DNA from: Whitmania pigra
Lineage: Eukaryota; Annelida; Clitellata; Hirudinida; Haemopidae
Assembly: GCA_021613335.1 (NCBI GenBank)
Contig: JAJTWR010000365.1
Location: forward strand, 2,681,501 to 2,745,500
Reading direction: 5' to 3'
DNA length: 64,000 nt
The notes below the pieces were generated by a model. It worked only from the letters and a program-made list of their open reading frames with translations, did no database searches and was not told the DNA's origin. Position 1 is the first letter of the stretch, and every line of letters starts with the position of its first letter. Shown in pieces: positions 38,130 through 51,700 of the stretch. A program made the position numbers and the translations under genes.

Positions 38130-38327
38130 TTACTTATTATTATAATATATTATATTATTAATAGTTATTATTATTACTATTATATAGCTTTGTGGGCCTC
38201 CATCAACCAGAACGCACCGAGACCTCCGCCTGGGTAAATTATGTTCTGCTTCTTCCGAATAAATCGAGTTCAACTGAACCAAATATAAAATAGTGAATCT
38301 GGTTATTGCCAACATTTTGAGCAACAT
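38130..38327 (-). CDS. Small ORF with a possible signal peptide (uncertain)
   Basis: It starts at a true ATG: MLLKMLAITRFTILYLVQLN SIYS looks like a secretion signal, then EEAEHNLPRRRSRCVLVDGG carries a tribasic site. The C-terminal ~18 residues are encoded by an AT-trinucleotide run and are surely not native, so either an intron starts around 38185 or the whole ORF is chance. It would be a candidate first exon of a secreted peptide, at low confidence. Confidence 0.2.
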   Translation of the reverse strand: MLLKMLAITRFTILYLVQLNSIYSEEAEHNLPRRRSRCVLVDGGPQSYIIVIIITINNIIYYNNK

Positions 38328-41300
38328 CTTCCATTTCTGTTTTTAAAAAAATAATCTCTGCACGAACTTCCACGCGCAGGTTTGCTAAACAAGATACTTA
38401 TTTTTAAATCGACGTTGTTGGAAAATAATAATATACATTTAATACATTTACAAACAAAATTTATTAATTAATAACTTTAATATGGGTCAATGATTTTTGA
38501 ATGATTCTGGTCTGAAATACAAAAATGCTTTATTTGTCTCTAACGAAGACTTCTCTTTTATTCATTAATTGATGGCATGTTACAGTTTCCCTGGTTACAC
38601 CTCAACGACATTAATAAAAAGAGAACTTTCGTCAACAAAATAGTTAAAATTAGCTTGACTTTTAAGTAACTTACGTTTCTACATGTTTTGCTGGGCATTG
38701 CACATTTATATAATTTCTTTGCAATGTTAATGTTAGTTAATTTAGTTAGTTAATCGATTTTAATTGCTCGATTTTGCATCAACCATGTTTCGTCGATCAT
38801 TGAATGAGAAACTGATTGCTTTTTAAATTCTTAATTTAATGTTTTTTTTTATTTAAATCCTTGTTTATTTATTTATTTATTTAAATCTTCCAAAATTGGT
38901 TTCTTCTGACGGATCTAGAGGTTTCAAGGAAGTTCTTAAGAAAGTGAATTATTCGAAATTTTGTTTAAATTCCAAAATTAAATTAAGGAATACAGAAATC
39001 ACAGAATCTTGTTTAATTTAAAGTTAGTTACACGTTTATTGAAGCAGTAATGGTTAAGAAATAAAACTATTTATAATGCTTGTGCATCACAAGTTATGTT
39101 GATTTTCTGTTTAATTAGGATCTGACACCTAACTGTAACTGATGATGATTGCATAGAAAACAGTTTAAAACTTTAAAAGTCTCTGACAATGTTTCGAAAG
39201 ATCGCAATTTTTATCTAACTCGTAAAATGCCAATAGTAGATGGTAATAGACTTAAAAAGAATTAAAGCTAATTAATTACAATATGATGTAACACTTAAAA
39301 TTTGAATGTGATAAAATTATTTTTAATTCTTAAAAAAAAAAATTCAAACAATTTTTGTATTTTAGTTTACTTAACAATTTTTTAACTGTCACTATGCTAC
39401 AAAACAGTGGAGAATTCCATTGTTTAGTGAAACGTGAAAAATGACTGCAAACGACGAAATGTTGTATCATCGAATTTCCAGGCGTTTTGTTGAATTCTTG
39501 AACATCTATGGCGATTTAAAAGCTGCACTGAAAACCTTCTTCGACTGAATCAATTTTTAATTTTTAATTTAATTTTTAATTAATTTCTTTTTATGTCAAC
39601 GCTAAGCTTCACTTAAAAAGTGAATCCCTTAAAAACGGATTATCTATTCAAAAAAAGCATGTGAAAGTAAAAAACACAGAAAAAATTGCCTTCTTCTTTT
39701 AATGAAATTCAATGTTGAAATGTCAAAGAAGTAAAAAGACGTGCCACGAAAGAAGCGAAAACTTGTCTTGTTTGTCGGATGAAGAGCATTCGAGATGATT
39801 ATCATGACCAATGAATGTCGTGATTTGGAGAAATTAAGAAACATTCATAAGAGCGGGAAGCGTACTTTGATGTCCGCAATCTCATCCGCAACATCCGCCA
39901 TTGGAAAGTTGTGCTTCGTTTTCAGAATTATTCAACATTTTCAATCGGAGACAAAAGAGAATGAATGTGATTCAAAATTCGGATTAAACGTTTAATTCGC
40001 GTATTGGCCCAATCTAAGGGCATCAGTTGAAAAATAGCGTTTGTTGCTTTGCGTTATTTTGTATCTCTTGGGAGTTCCGTAGTGCGGGCGTTAATCTGTA
40101 TTTGGCAAATGGCTTCAAATAACGTGATGCTTCCTGAGAACAGCCCTTCTTTTTATTTATAAAAACCCTTAAATTCTGTGAAAAGTTGTTCTCGATGCAA
40201 ATAATCATTTAAATCTCAGATTAACATTTAAAAAGTCTTGAGGCTTTTTGCTTCGTGCAATGCTTTTGTTTTTGAGTTCGTTAAAACTCTGCAATGTGAG
40301 GATTTGACACACGAAAATGAATTAGTTGTTCGAATCGCAGTAAATAAAGTGATTACAGCACTTACGTGGCAAGAATAATGTGGACGCGGTAGTATGCTAA
40401 TGGATTTTTGTGTCATATATATGACATTCATCTGCATTTAATGATAGTATGTAAGTTCTCAATTTATATCTGTATTTTAATAAATCTGTATTTTATAAAT
40501 GTTAGTGTATAAGTTTTCAATTTCAAGGGACCTCAACGTCCCTTTTATCAATTTTTCATCACGATTACTTCTTTGTCTTTCCGAGACTCACTCCATCAAT
40601 AGCCAAGTTCCTTTTTCAAACTAAAAAATAATAATGCTCCTCTTTTCTTCTTTTTTTTAAAATTTGGTGCTTCATCAATTTTACTAAATAATACTTAATA
40701 GTAAATTTGAGCATTTAAAATGGTAAATTGTAAATTAAGTTCTGAGCTAGAATTAAGTAATGGGGCATCATAAAGAGATCTTATCAAGAGAAATATTATC
40801 ACTATAATGACTCTTATCAAGTATCACGTTGTCAAAGTCGTTATCATCATCAGCAATGTATGGTTCAAAAGATGTCATAAAATATATGCAGCATGTAATT
40901 TTTATAGAACTGAAAAATTGTGTCCGCTTAATAAATTAAAGATTAATAGTAATTAATTAATTTAAAATACAATTATTTCGTTTGATTAATTAGCTAAAAA
41001 CTAACTTGGGTCTCCATGGCAGCATGAACTCTGACGGACTGAGCAGACGTTATATGAAGCTTGATGTTGGCCTGCATGCATCTCTTGATCCTATTGCTAA
41101 CAAAGAATCAAATAATTACATCCATAAAATATCAACATTAATTTGAATTTTATCAAACATTTTCGTATTTATAAATTATGTTCCACAAAGAGGCATTTTT
41201 GCATTTCATGATTTTAGCATGTTTCGTATTAAATCAGTTATCAAGACCAGTAGACTCTCGCTTAGAGTTAAAGTCATTAAATTATAAGAACAAATTAATA

Positions 41301-43640
41301 CAACAAATTTACATCCGTCTCAATGTTGTTTGAAGACTGAATCTATTTATGGGTTGTGATCCTCGTTCTGCGATAAAAAACCGATTGAAAGCGATGCTGA
41401 GGTTTACAGACGTGTTTCCATATTAAAGGCTTAATATGATTACAAGTTCTTATCGTAAGCATTTAATTAAAATATACGCTGAAAATTTTTATGCGGCAAT
41501 TTTTTTAAGGTCTTAAAATATTATCAGTTATGCAAAGGCTCGTTACCTATGCCTACGTAATGCTATTAATGTCATACCTTTTCAACGGCAGTAATAAATG
41601 GCCTTACAAGTTAATACTTACAAATAGTTGTTTTAAGTCATTGAAAGTTTAGGAACATTCTAAAAAAAAGCTTTCCAAAGGATCTAAAAAGTTAAGAAGA
41701 AAGTATTGGGAATGATTGAGCATGATCATAGATGAACTCCTAAATATAAATATAATTATAAATATAATCATGAATATAAATTTAAATATAAATTAGGAAT
41801 CGTTTGGCATGATTCTTCTCAGATTTCCTAGGGAAATGTCAAATTGATCAAAGTGATTCAAAATAAAACTTTTTATTCGAGAAAGAATTTCGGATAAATC
41901 GTTGGTAATACTTGCAAAATAAGCTTGCAATTATTAATATAACAAAATACCTTGAGCACATAAATATGCATAATTAATATGTTTATGAGGTTATAATTAA
42001 CATATTATTATTTTCCTTTGATAGCTCGGAGGTTGGTGGGAAGGTAGCATATGTGTTTTTGTCAGGTTGTCATGGTAATAACGAAAATAAATTGAAATAA
42101 AATTCCAGTGAAAAACGATTTCTTACCCACAAAGTTGTGAACAGAACCTACAACATGTGCACGAAAACATACAATGTTCTAACATGTAACTTATAATATA
42201 ATATTCGAGCAAACAAATGCCTTCAAAACAAGAAATGAAGTTTTAATTTCCAACAAAGCTCGATTTCGGGAACGCGTTTTAAAATTCACATCTGGAGACA
42301 TTTCGAAGGCGCTTGTGGACATCGTGGAATAATCGCGTTCAATCAGGCGAAAACGAAAGTCGAAAGTTTACAAATAAAAATTATTATAATAAAAAACATA
42401 TTGCGTGAGAAGATGGAAACTCTCCATTTGGCTGAAGAAAATTTTCTCAAAAGTTATCAAGTTGATTTCTAAAAATAAAAAGTAAGTTGTATTTTATCAA
42501 TGCAAGTTTTTCCCGCACAAGTCCTTGAGAAATTATAAATTCAGACATTTTCATCTGTTAAAATCTTTAACTTTTAATGACAGAATACAAACAGAGCATC
42601 AGGCCATTGGAAATGAACAGACAAAGAAAAATGTCATAAAATTGATGGTTTGCTTTGAAAACTGCTTGCGACGTGATTTCAAAATGTCAACTCAATTATG
42701 GATTTTGTGGCGACAGAATGCATTAAGGAAGAAAAGAATTTTGGAGAAAAATCTATTAGAAGTTGATTTCACAATAAAAACGATTTTAAATTGTAATTTA
42801 TCTATAGAAACTTAGAAAACATTTATATAAAGAGAACTTTATTTCAAAGTTCATTGGAAGTTCATCACAAAATCGATGGTGCTAATTTTGACATTTAATG
42901 TGTTAATGATAATTTTTATCGAAAAAGCGTTTGTAATTGGAGACATTTAAAACCGATATAATTTTTTTGCAAATTTATAATCATTTGCGATCATCATCAA
43001 AACTACTACTATTACCATCATTATCATCACCATTTTCGAGTTCCATCGAGTCATTTTGTTTATGTTAATCTTATCTTTACGCTATTTCCGAAGAATACGT
43101 TCATTTGTTTGCTAACTCTGCTAATCGTTCACAGATCCAATCATCCATCATTTACCTATCCAATAACGGTTAGTTAGTTAGTGATTAACCTATCCATCAG
43201 CCATCCATTTCATCACATATCCATTTATTCATCCATGTACTTATCCATCACCCACTCATCCATTCATACCCCTATCAATCCATGTGTTTATCCACGAGGC
43301 GATCGCGAAATGAATGAGTTTCCACTAGGTTGCAGACGATAAACGACAAATGACATAAATAACAATAACAACAACATTAACAATAACAATAACATTATTA
43401 ATAATGTTAATACATTAACAATAAGATTGTTAATAATATATTTATACTATTATATTTACTATTATTATAATTATAATTTAATATTTAATTTAAATAATAT
43501 TATTAATAGAATTAATAATAATAATTATTATTATTATTATATTTAATATTATTATTATTATAATTTAATATTTAATTTAAATAATAATTTTTTTTAAATA
43601 TTTTTAACAATAATTATTATAATAATAATCTGTTTTTCAA
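38328..43640. other. Five kilobases without recognisable genes
   Basis: AT-rich. The longest open frames (for example 42525-42815) have biased Lys/Ile/Asn composition and no motifs. A CATCCAT-rich stretch (about 43135-43290) and ATT/TAA-rich runs (43355-43635) are the only structured parts. Confidence 0.5.
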
Positions 43641-43859
43641 AATAAAATCACAAAAAACGTAATCATTGTTCAGGTTTGTTGTTGATTTATTCTCAAAGCG
43701 TCTAAAGAATACTACTAAAACTGACACGCTCGAATTTGACTAAGCTACTACACGAACAGTGACAGGAAAACTAGAATCATAAGTACTACAATCAACGAAA
43801 GAGTTAATCCGATGGGAACTCCGTGCCCTCGAATTTCATGATAAATGAATAAATGAAGA

Positions 43860-44022
43860 TTATGAGCAACGTGTTTTCTCCTAGAATTGTATTCCTTTGG
43901 GATGCACCTTTTGAACCTTTGTCTTATTCATTTCTATGTACGGGTTACATAGTTCTATTTGAACTATTTGAATTTATAGGCTAGTTTTTTGTCTTTTTTC
44001 AATAAAGATTTAAAAAAAAACT
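43860..44022 (+). mobile_element. Possible retroposed 3' end with AATAAA and poly(A)
   Basis: A CTTTGGGATGCACCTTTTGA segment leads to CAATAAAGATTT and then a run of A at about 44013-44021. This looks like the 3' end of a retroposed transcript or LINE. There is no coding remnant and no clear target duplication. Confidence 0.3.
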
Positions 44023-44162
44023 TCTCATTTGCCTGTCCATAAATAATTTAAGGCACTCAAAGTCATCAGATACGTTAATAATAGACCCAATTTCCAAAAA
44101 AGCGATTTATCGTCATTCTAGTTCCTGTCTGGAAGGTGATTATTCAATTCCTAAAATATTAT

Positions 44163-44455
44163 ATTTCACTACAAGCAAATAATATATTAATAATAATGGT
44201 GTAAGCAAGTAATATATTAATAACATTGATGTAAGCAAGTAATATATTAATAATAATGCTGCAAGCAAGTAATATATTAATAATAATGCAGTAAGCAAGT
44301 AATATATTAATAATAATGCAGTAAGCAAGTAATATATTAATAATAATGCTGTGAGCAAGAAATACATTAATAACAATGCTGTAAGCAAGTAATATATTAA
44401 TAATAATGCTGCAAGCAAGTAATATATTAATAACAATGCAAGTAATATATTTTGC
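44163..44455. repeat. 30-bp minisatellite, about ten units
   Basis: The unit GTAAGCAAGTAATATATTAA plus TAATAATGCT repeats with slight variation. The Leu/Ile/Tyr-rich minus-strand frame across it (44140-44457) is the repeat read as codons, not a protein. Confidence 0.95.
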
Positions 44456-44997
44456 ACCGGATCAGACTACGCCGATTCCTTCACATTTCCTGGGCACTTA
44501 ACTTGGGGCGGCTTTTTTATGAGTTCAGATGCTAAACGGGCGCAAGAGTTTCTAAAATTAACTTTAAACATAAATTAAGTTCAAATCTTGAATATTCAAG
44601 ATTGAATCAATAAAAATTAAGATTGGTTGCATTCTTGTTGCACGCTAATTATTAATTAGCTAATTAATTGTAATTATTAAGCAAAGCAGCATCACAAGGG
44701 CTGAAGTGACATTCAATCTAAAAAGGTACACAATTAAATCTGCTCTTAAATAAATTACTGGTTGTTGCACGTATTATAAAGTATCTCAACAACTTTCAGC
44801 AACTATTTAGTTTTTAGGTTCAGCATTTCGACACTTGTTAAACAGTGGCAAAACATGTGATGCCCTCTCGCTCAGTTAACGAATGTTAAGAATTTAGTAA
44901 TTAACCATTATTAGACAAGCTTAGGTACAAATTCAAGAAATTCTCTACGTCGTTACAATAACTCGAAAAAGCTATACATTGAAAACGGATAACCATG

Positions 44998-45045
44998 ACT
45001 CTGACGCTACGCACAAGGCGCCATAGAAATAAACTATTATTATAA
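44998..45045 (+). mobile_element. SINE 3' end with ATT tail
   Basis: CTCTGACGCTACGCACAAGG then CGCCATAGAAATAAACTATT matches the 3' end of the minus-strand SINE at 20788-21125. Confidence 0.6.
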
Positions 45046-45152
45046 CCGCACCAAATCGCAAGCCATGTTTCAGACCTCATTGCACCTCCTTAACGTGAAT
45101 ATACCACCGAACGACTGAACGCGTAGTCAAACAGGTCTGCCAAAAGCTGCCC

Positions 45153-45228
45153 GAATACTGATGCAACTGATTTAGCATGCCCCTCATCAGCAACTGATGC
45201 AACTGATTTAGCATGCCCCTCATCAGCA
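45153..45228. repeat. Tandem duplication of a 36-bp unit
   Basis: TGATGCAACTGATTTAGCAT plus GCCCCTCATCAGCAAC occurs twice, head to tail and identical. Confidence 0.95.
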
Positions 45229-45494
45229 ACGATGTCGGTGCCAAAGCAATAAACAAACCGAGGAATCTACGAAAAGCAGACGAATCCTACTCAGTCAACG
45301 ATCTCCAGATTTATCGAACAAGAACCAAATAATGAAAGGCATAAATTTTGACGACAACAGAATTGCAAACAAATTGACAACAATGCTCAGAGGATGAAAT
45401 GAATCTTGTGCCACTTTAAATCTTCAAATAATATGTTTATTTGAAATTTATTTTGTAAATAAATTTTTTTTTTATTAATTATTTATAAATTATG

Positions 45495-48400
45495 TTATTT
45501 ATTAATATTTCTTCTCCTAAAGTCCAACAACTCAGCAAATTTCAACCAGAAGGAAGGATTTTTGCAGCTTCCCACATTCCTCAGACACCTCAGAGATTCT
45601 GTGGAAAGAGATGCAATTACATCACGTTAACTTATACATGACTTGTTAACATACATTCACAAGTTTTCAAAATTTTATCTCAAAATAAATTGCATTTTTC
45701 AAATTGCATAAATGGCTTAATTGATAAAATAAGTTATGAAGTATTTCACACAATCACTGTATAAATATTAGCTTTGTAGTTATTTATTCCAATAAATTGA
45801 AATTCACATTTTATCACACATTTACAATCACTCTTAAATAAGCCAATAATCAATATCTACCTGTGATTGTCTCAGAAATTCTCGAACTCAGTTGAATGTC
45901 CTTGTGAGATAGCAAATGATAAAGAAGATCTAGAACCTAGGATGAAATGTTTTGTGATAATAATACTAACTTTGCAAGTCATTGAATGTATTCAATCAGC
46001 ACTCTTAGTTGAGTTATTATTAACCTTATAAGTTATCGTTATCATCATCATTATCATTATCGTTATCATTGTCGTTGTCATTGTCATTGTCATTATCATT
46101 AACATTATCATTAACATTATCATTATCATTATTACCTTTTCAGATATGCAAGACCAGTCTGCATCCTTTAACAACTGACTCAAAGAATCTGGCAAAAGGT
46201 TCATCAAGTTGTGACTGAACGCGTTGTAATTTGTTTCTCCTGCAAACTCCATGATGGCTTCGTAATTTGAATCCAACGGAAAGAACAGCAGTCCATCCAA
46301 ACCACTTTTCGACGATTTTACGACGGAAGAAAACCAAACAACAAGCAACCAATCCAGAGCCTTCAAAATGCATATTTCGTTAATTAATTAATTATCTTGT
46401 AATTATCGTGTAATAAATATTTCATTAGCGAGAAAATTAGTTAAATAATTACTTTTTAATTAAAATGGCATTATGTGTGATCAATGGAGAACCTTGTGAT
46501 TCTGCTGCCTGGTGTAAAACTTGATGAAACTCATCATCTCAACCATCCATTGCTTCAAGGAGGATGTTTTGTGTTGCAGACAGTTTTGGAAAACTTGCAA
46601 CATGAGCACCGATGTGAAGCATTTGTCTCTGGAATGAATGTCATCAATGTTAGAATATTTCCAGTCACCAAGGTTATTATTTGTTCAATCATCAATATTA
46701 TTGTTATTAATATTATTATTTGTTTTCACAAATCAACAATTCTGTTATCTAGCTGGTAACCATGAACATTTTAAGCACTTTTAAAATAGTCAACAGAAAA
46801 ATTTTTTTGATCCAAGCAGTATTTTCAAAATTCCTTCAATAAAATCGTAATTAGAACATAAAAGGCATTTAAATCAATATAAACATCCTCACTCTTCGGT
46901 AGAATCGAGTTTAACAAAAATCTCGACTGCATGGTTGATGAAGGAAATGCTTCGTTGGTCGGCGGAAACAAGGAAGGCTCTGAGGAGGAATAACTTTTTG
47001 ACGTCCGAACACGCATCGGGGAATTTCAACAATCCGTCGACAACCACTTGAGGCAGATTTCCAACCATCACTTCCATTTCTCTGTGGAACTCCACCTGTC
47101 AAAAACCACATTTCACCACTCAAATAGGAAAGTGAAACAGAATTAAAATCAACTTACGGGAATCATGCTTAAGACATTTGCCAGCAATTCCCACACGTAG
47201 TTTTTAGATTCCTTCAGTGCAACTTGAGATGAAGCAAAGTCTCTGAGGTCTAAAAAATATTATTAAATCTGAATTTGTTAAATTAATATTCTTCAATTTT
47301 CAGTTTTAACATCTTACATTTAATTATATTTAAGATTTAAAACAGACATTTTAAAAAATTAATACAAAAGCCTTTGAATCATCTTATTAAAGTTAATTAA
47401 AGTCAATTAAACCCACTCGTCACAAAGTCCTTCAACAGTTCCTTCGCATCTTCTTCACCCGTCTTCAGTCGTTCGAGACACGGATGGACGAAACTGACGA
47501 ACCTATCTTTGATGCTCCTAACAGGACAAATGGTCAGCATATCACCAAAGTTTTTCATCATTAACTTCGTCCGATCCAACTGTAACAGGGTTTCACTTAT
47601 TAAATTTAAATTCATTTAATAAAAAACATAATTTTTCATTTATTAAATTTTAAATCATTTAACAAACCAAACTTAATATATATTTTTAAATGAATAAATG
47701 CACAAAACATGTTCAATAAGATCATAATCATGCTAACCTTGCACTCATCAAAGTCAGAGCTATCAATGAGTTGAAGTAACAGATGTCCGAGTATCGGATA
47801 ATATACACTTTGTTGGAAGATGAACTTGTAACAAATTTCAATTGTTTCTTCATCAATGCAATCTGTAATTATATGATTTAAATTATAAATCAATAATATC
47901 TATAATAAAAAAGAGATTTAAATTATATGTGAAATTAATTCAAACACGATTAATTAAACAAATTAGTTATTACTGAAGAACTTAACTTTATTATGAAACT
48001 CATCAATATTGCTTATTTAGACAACGTAATAAAATAACTGTCATTCAAACATTATTTATAACATCCTAAGATAATAGTTTAAGAATAAAAAAATAATTAA
48101 TTGTAAGTGTTAATGAAGTAACACAAAAATTCAGGAGTTAAGAAAGATGTTAGCCTGAGTCCGACCTGGTTCATGGATCAGAATGGGGCGGAGAATGAAG
48201 AACCAATTAAAAGGGGGGAGGAGGTGCTTTGTGGTGTCAATCATCAAGGAACGGACAATCATCTTGAATTGAGGCAGTTTCTCTTCAGGCATTCCTTTCA
48301 TTTGTTTGCCAATATTCATTTATTAGTTATAAATTTAATTCATTTATTGGTTATAAATTTAATTCATTTATTGGTTATGAATTTAATTCATTTATTGGTT

Positions 48401-48734
48401 ACGAATTTAATTCATTTATTGGTTATAAATTTAATTCATTTATTCAATTGGTCTTTACTTGCTAGGAACATATAAACATTATATGCACTGCTACTATTAA
48501 TCTGTTATTATTATCATTACTAGATTAAAATCATTTGAAATTTTTGCAGATAAATTAATTGCTGTCAACAATAAATAGAAATAAACAAACCTTGCCTCAC
48601 AAAGTTAATTATGTATTCGAAGCAGCTCTTCATCAAACTATTCACTGGCAGATGCAAACAAGTTGTGGCCACTGGTGTGTAATTATTGAAGAACATTTCA
48701 AATAATAAATCATGAAGGAAGGTTATAATAATAA

Positions 48735-48771
<37 letters not shown>

Positions 48772-51700
48772 CAATAATAATAACAATAATAAATTTATTT
48801 GTAAAGAACCATAAGCATCAAATAATAATAAATATTTAGTAACCAATAATTAAATGAACAAGCAACTCATCCCACATTTGCTTATTTTCAGGTCGACTTC
48901 TCTTGCGTGATCTCCGTCCATTTTGAGTTGATAAGTGAACGAGAGTCGAATCATTTCCTTGTATTTGAAGAAAACTCCCCTCGGAAGTGACAGGAGCTCG
49001 TCCTCCATCAACCTCATGAAGAACCTTTCCAGTCCTACAATGTCAAGGAATGCAACTCGCATTATAACTCATCGCAATAATTCTACAGATGAATATTTAA
49101 ATATCTCGAAAGAAATTAAGTTACATCGTTTATGGCGTAATGCAGCAAACAAAAAAATCAATAACAATGTCAAACCGTTCTGAATTTCTCCTGAGTATAA
49201 CTTTGCAACCAGCTCGATGTACGTGTCGCCGTAAATTGCTTCCCTCAAACTCTCATCTACTTCCTTTTCTTCCATTTTCAGCAGCTGTCCTTTTATCACC
49301 TGACGATTTAAAGTAAATGCATTAATTATAATAATAACATCCTATAATTATACTAATCACATCACATTAATACATAGCCAAACTAATATCTAATTTTTTA
49401 TTTATATTATTTATATTATAGCAATATTTTATAATGAATTGTAACACTTGTATTAAGGAAATGGCCTTAATAAAAATATATAATTTGTCAAACACGGCAA
49501 TGCCAATGCATGCATAAGTATCAGACATAAACATCAACAACAACGTACTTCCTGAGGTAGTTGCGACAAGACAAAAGCACTTCTTGGAAACAGAGACAAA
49601 GTGATGAACGCCTCGTCGATGACGCATTTTTTGACATCGCACGAAAGGAGACTCCAGAGGAAGGTAATCACCTCTTGGCTGAGTGTCTGCAGCAACAATC
49701 AGATCTTTAATTTCACATTTTAACATTCAACATGAACAACCACTGATGATGATGATGATGCCATCTGGTTATTGTACATATATAACTTATGTCTGCTTGT
49801 AATAATCTTACTCCGACTTCAGAGCCCGAAAGAATTTGAAATATTTTGAGCATTGAACGAGCCTCCACAGGTGTTACATTCTTTGAACTGAAATAAAATC
49901 ATATTGTCACCAACTTAATTCATTTTAAAAACTTATTCTCTTCAACTTAATTTATTTACATCCTATTTCCAACATTAATGATGGAATTGACCAAAATAGC
50001 ATTTTTAAAGATGAACAAAAGAGTAAGGATAAGAAGATAATGTCTCACAGCAACAATGGCTTCAAGTTGGTTTGGAAGTAAAACCAGTAGGACTGGAAGC
50101 TGAGAACCTAACGTGGTGAAACAATTATATAACTAATTAATAACATTATTACTCGGTCGCTTGTAATGTTGACTTGTTGAATTTAATGTATTAAATTAAT
50201 AAATTATAAATTGTTACAATGTTATTAATATTAGTTCAACTAAATAAATGCAATCTCTTTAAAACAAATGAAGCTGTTAGAGAATAATTAAAGACAACAA
50301 CTACATCAGTTACAAGAATGGCCTCAAAAACATCAACAATAATAATAATAATAACGAGTTCAAGTTAAAAAAAATCAAATGGTTGTTTAACCTTTTCCAG
50401 GCAGAGGTAATAAATTGCATCCAAGCAGATGATTCTCACAGGTGGATCGTTTCTCTTCTCGAGGAGTTGAAACAACATCGCCGTACATTCTTTACCATGC
50501 TTGGTCGCACTTTAAAGATTAATGGAAGTGTAGATCAATCGAGGTAATATTAATTTAGGATTAATTTAAAATTACATTTAACAAGTAATTATGTTTATAA
50601 TAACTCATTGGAATAACAAACAGACTTTCCCATATGCTAAATGAACAGCTATTAATAATCACGAACATTACTGTAATAATAATAATAATAATAATTCATT
50701 TTCAAGAATTTCTTTAAAAATATTTCACCAACCTCAACCTGCAGATGTCTCTCAGGCATTTAGCTTGCACGAGGGAAGCTTCATTGGGGGCGGAGTTGCA
50801 GTCCTGCAACTGACCAATCAGATGAGGAAAACAATCTTCATGGTTTTTCCACAGAGATACCATTAGACTTGCACTGGTTGATGATAAGCTACCACTTGAA
50901 AGAAGAAAGTTCAAGGTCATTGAAGTTGAAACCTGAAATTTATTTTAATTGTTATGCTTGCTTATATTTAAAACCTGAAATTTATTTTAATTGTTATCCT
51001 TGCTTATATTTAAAACCTGAAATTTATTTTAATTGTTATCCTTGCTTATATTTAAAACCTGAAATTTATTTTAATTGTTATCCTTGCTTATATTTAAAAC
51101 CTGAAATTTATTTTAATTGTTATCTTGCTTATATTTAAAACCTGAAATTTATTTTAATTGTTATCCTTGCTTATATTTAAAACCTGAAATTTATTTTAAT
51201 TGTTATCCTTGCTCATATTTAAAACCTGAAATTTATTTTAATTGTTATATGTGCTCACATTTAACATATGAAATTAGATTTTAATCGTGTATATGCACAT
51301 ATAAGTTACAATTAAAATTTGAAATTATATTCTAATTATTATCCAGGCCTATATGTAAAACCTTGTTGTTATATTAAACTTGGCAAGATCGTAATTTGGT
51401 TATATTACTCTTATTCCCCTGAATGGTTGTAATGTGTAAAAGTAAATTTACTTCATCTACATAGCATCATATCTCATGCATAGCTGAAGATGAGCTTCTC
51501 ATAACTATTTCATAGTGCTCCTTCTGAAGGGCTCTTAAGGCAATGATCACCGTGTTTGAATAATTATGGTAAACACCTTGCTTGAATAATTATGATAAAC
51601 ACCTTGCTTGAATAATTATGATAATTACCTTGTTGGTGGATATTACTGGAAGAGACTTTAGAATGCTGAGGCACTGTTCAGGATCAGTGAGTTTCCTCAA

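Noticed and set aside
42525..42815. 96-aa plus-strand frame as a gene
   Set aside because: Lys/Asn/Ile/Leu-biased composition, no motif, no splice partners; consistent with chance in AT-rich DNA.
44140..44457. Leu/Ile/Tyr-rich 105-aa frame that looks like a membrane protein
   Set aside because: It is the 30-bp minisatellite read in frame; the period of 10 residues equals the repeat unit.
46484..46759. Plus-strand 91-aa frame with a protein-like start
   Set aside because: Antisense of the FOCAD exon 46493-46628.
50869..51138. Repeat protein with YLKPEIYFNCYPCL units
   Set aside because: It is the 42-bp FOCAD intron minisatellite read on the opposite strand.
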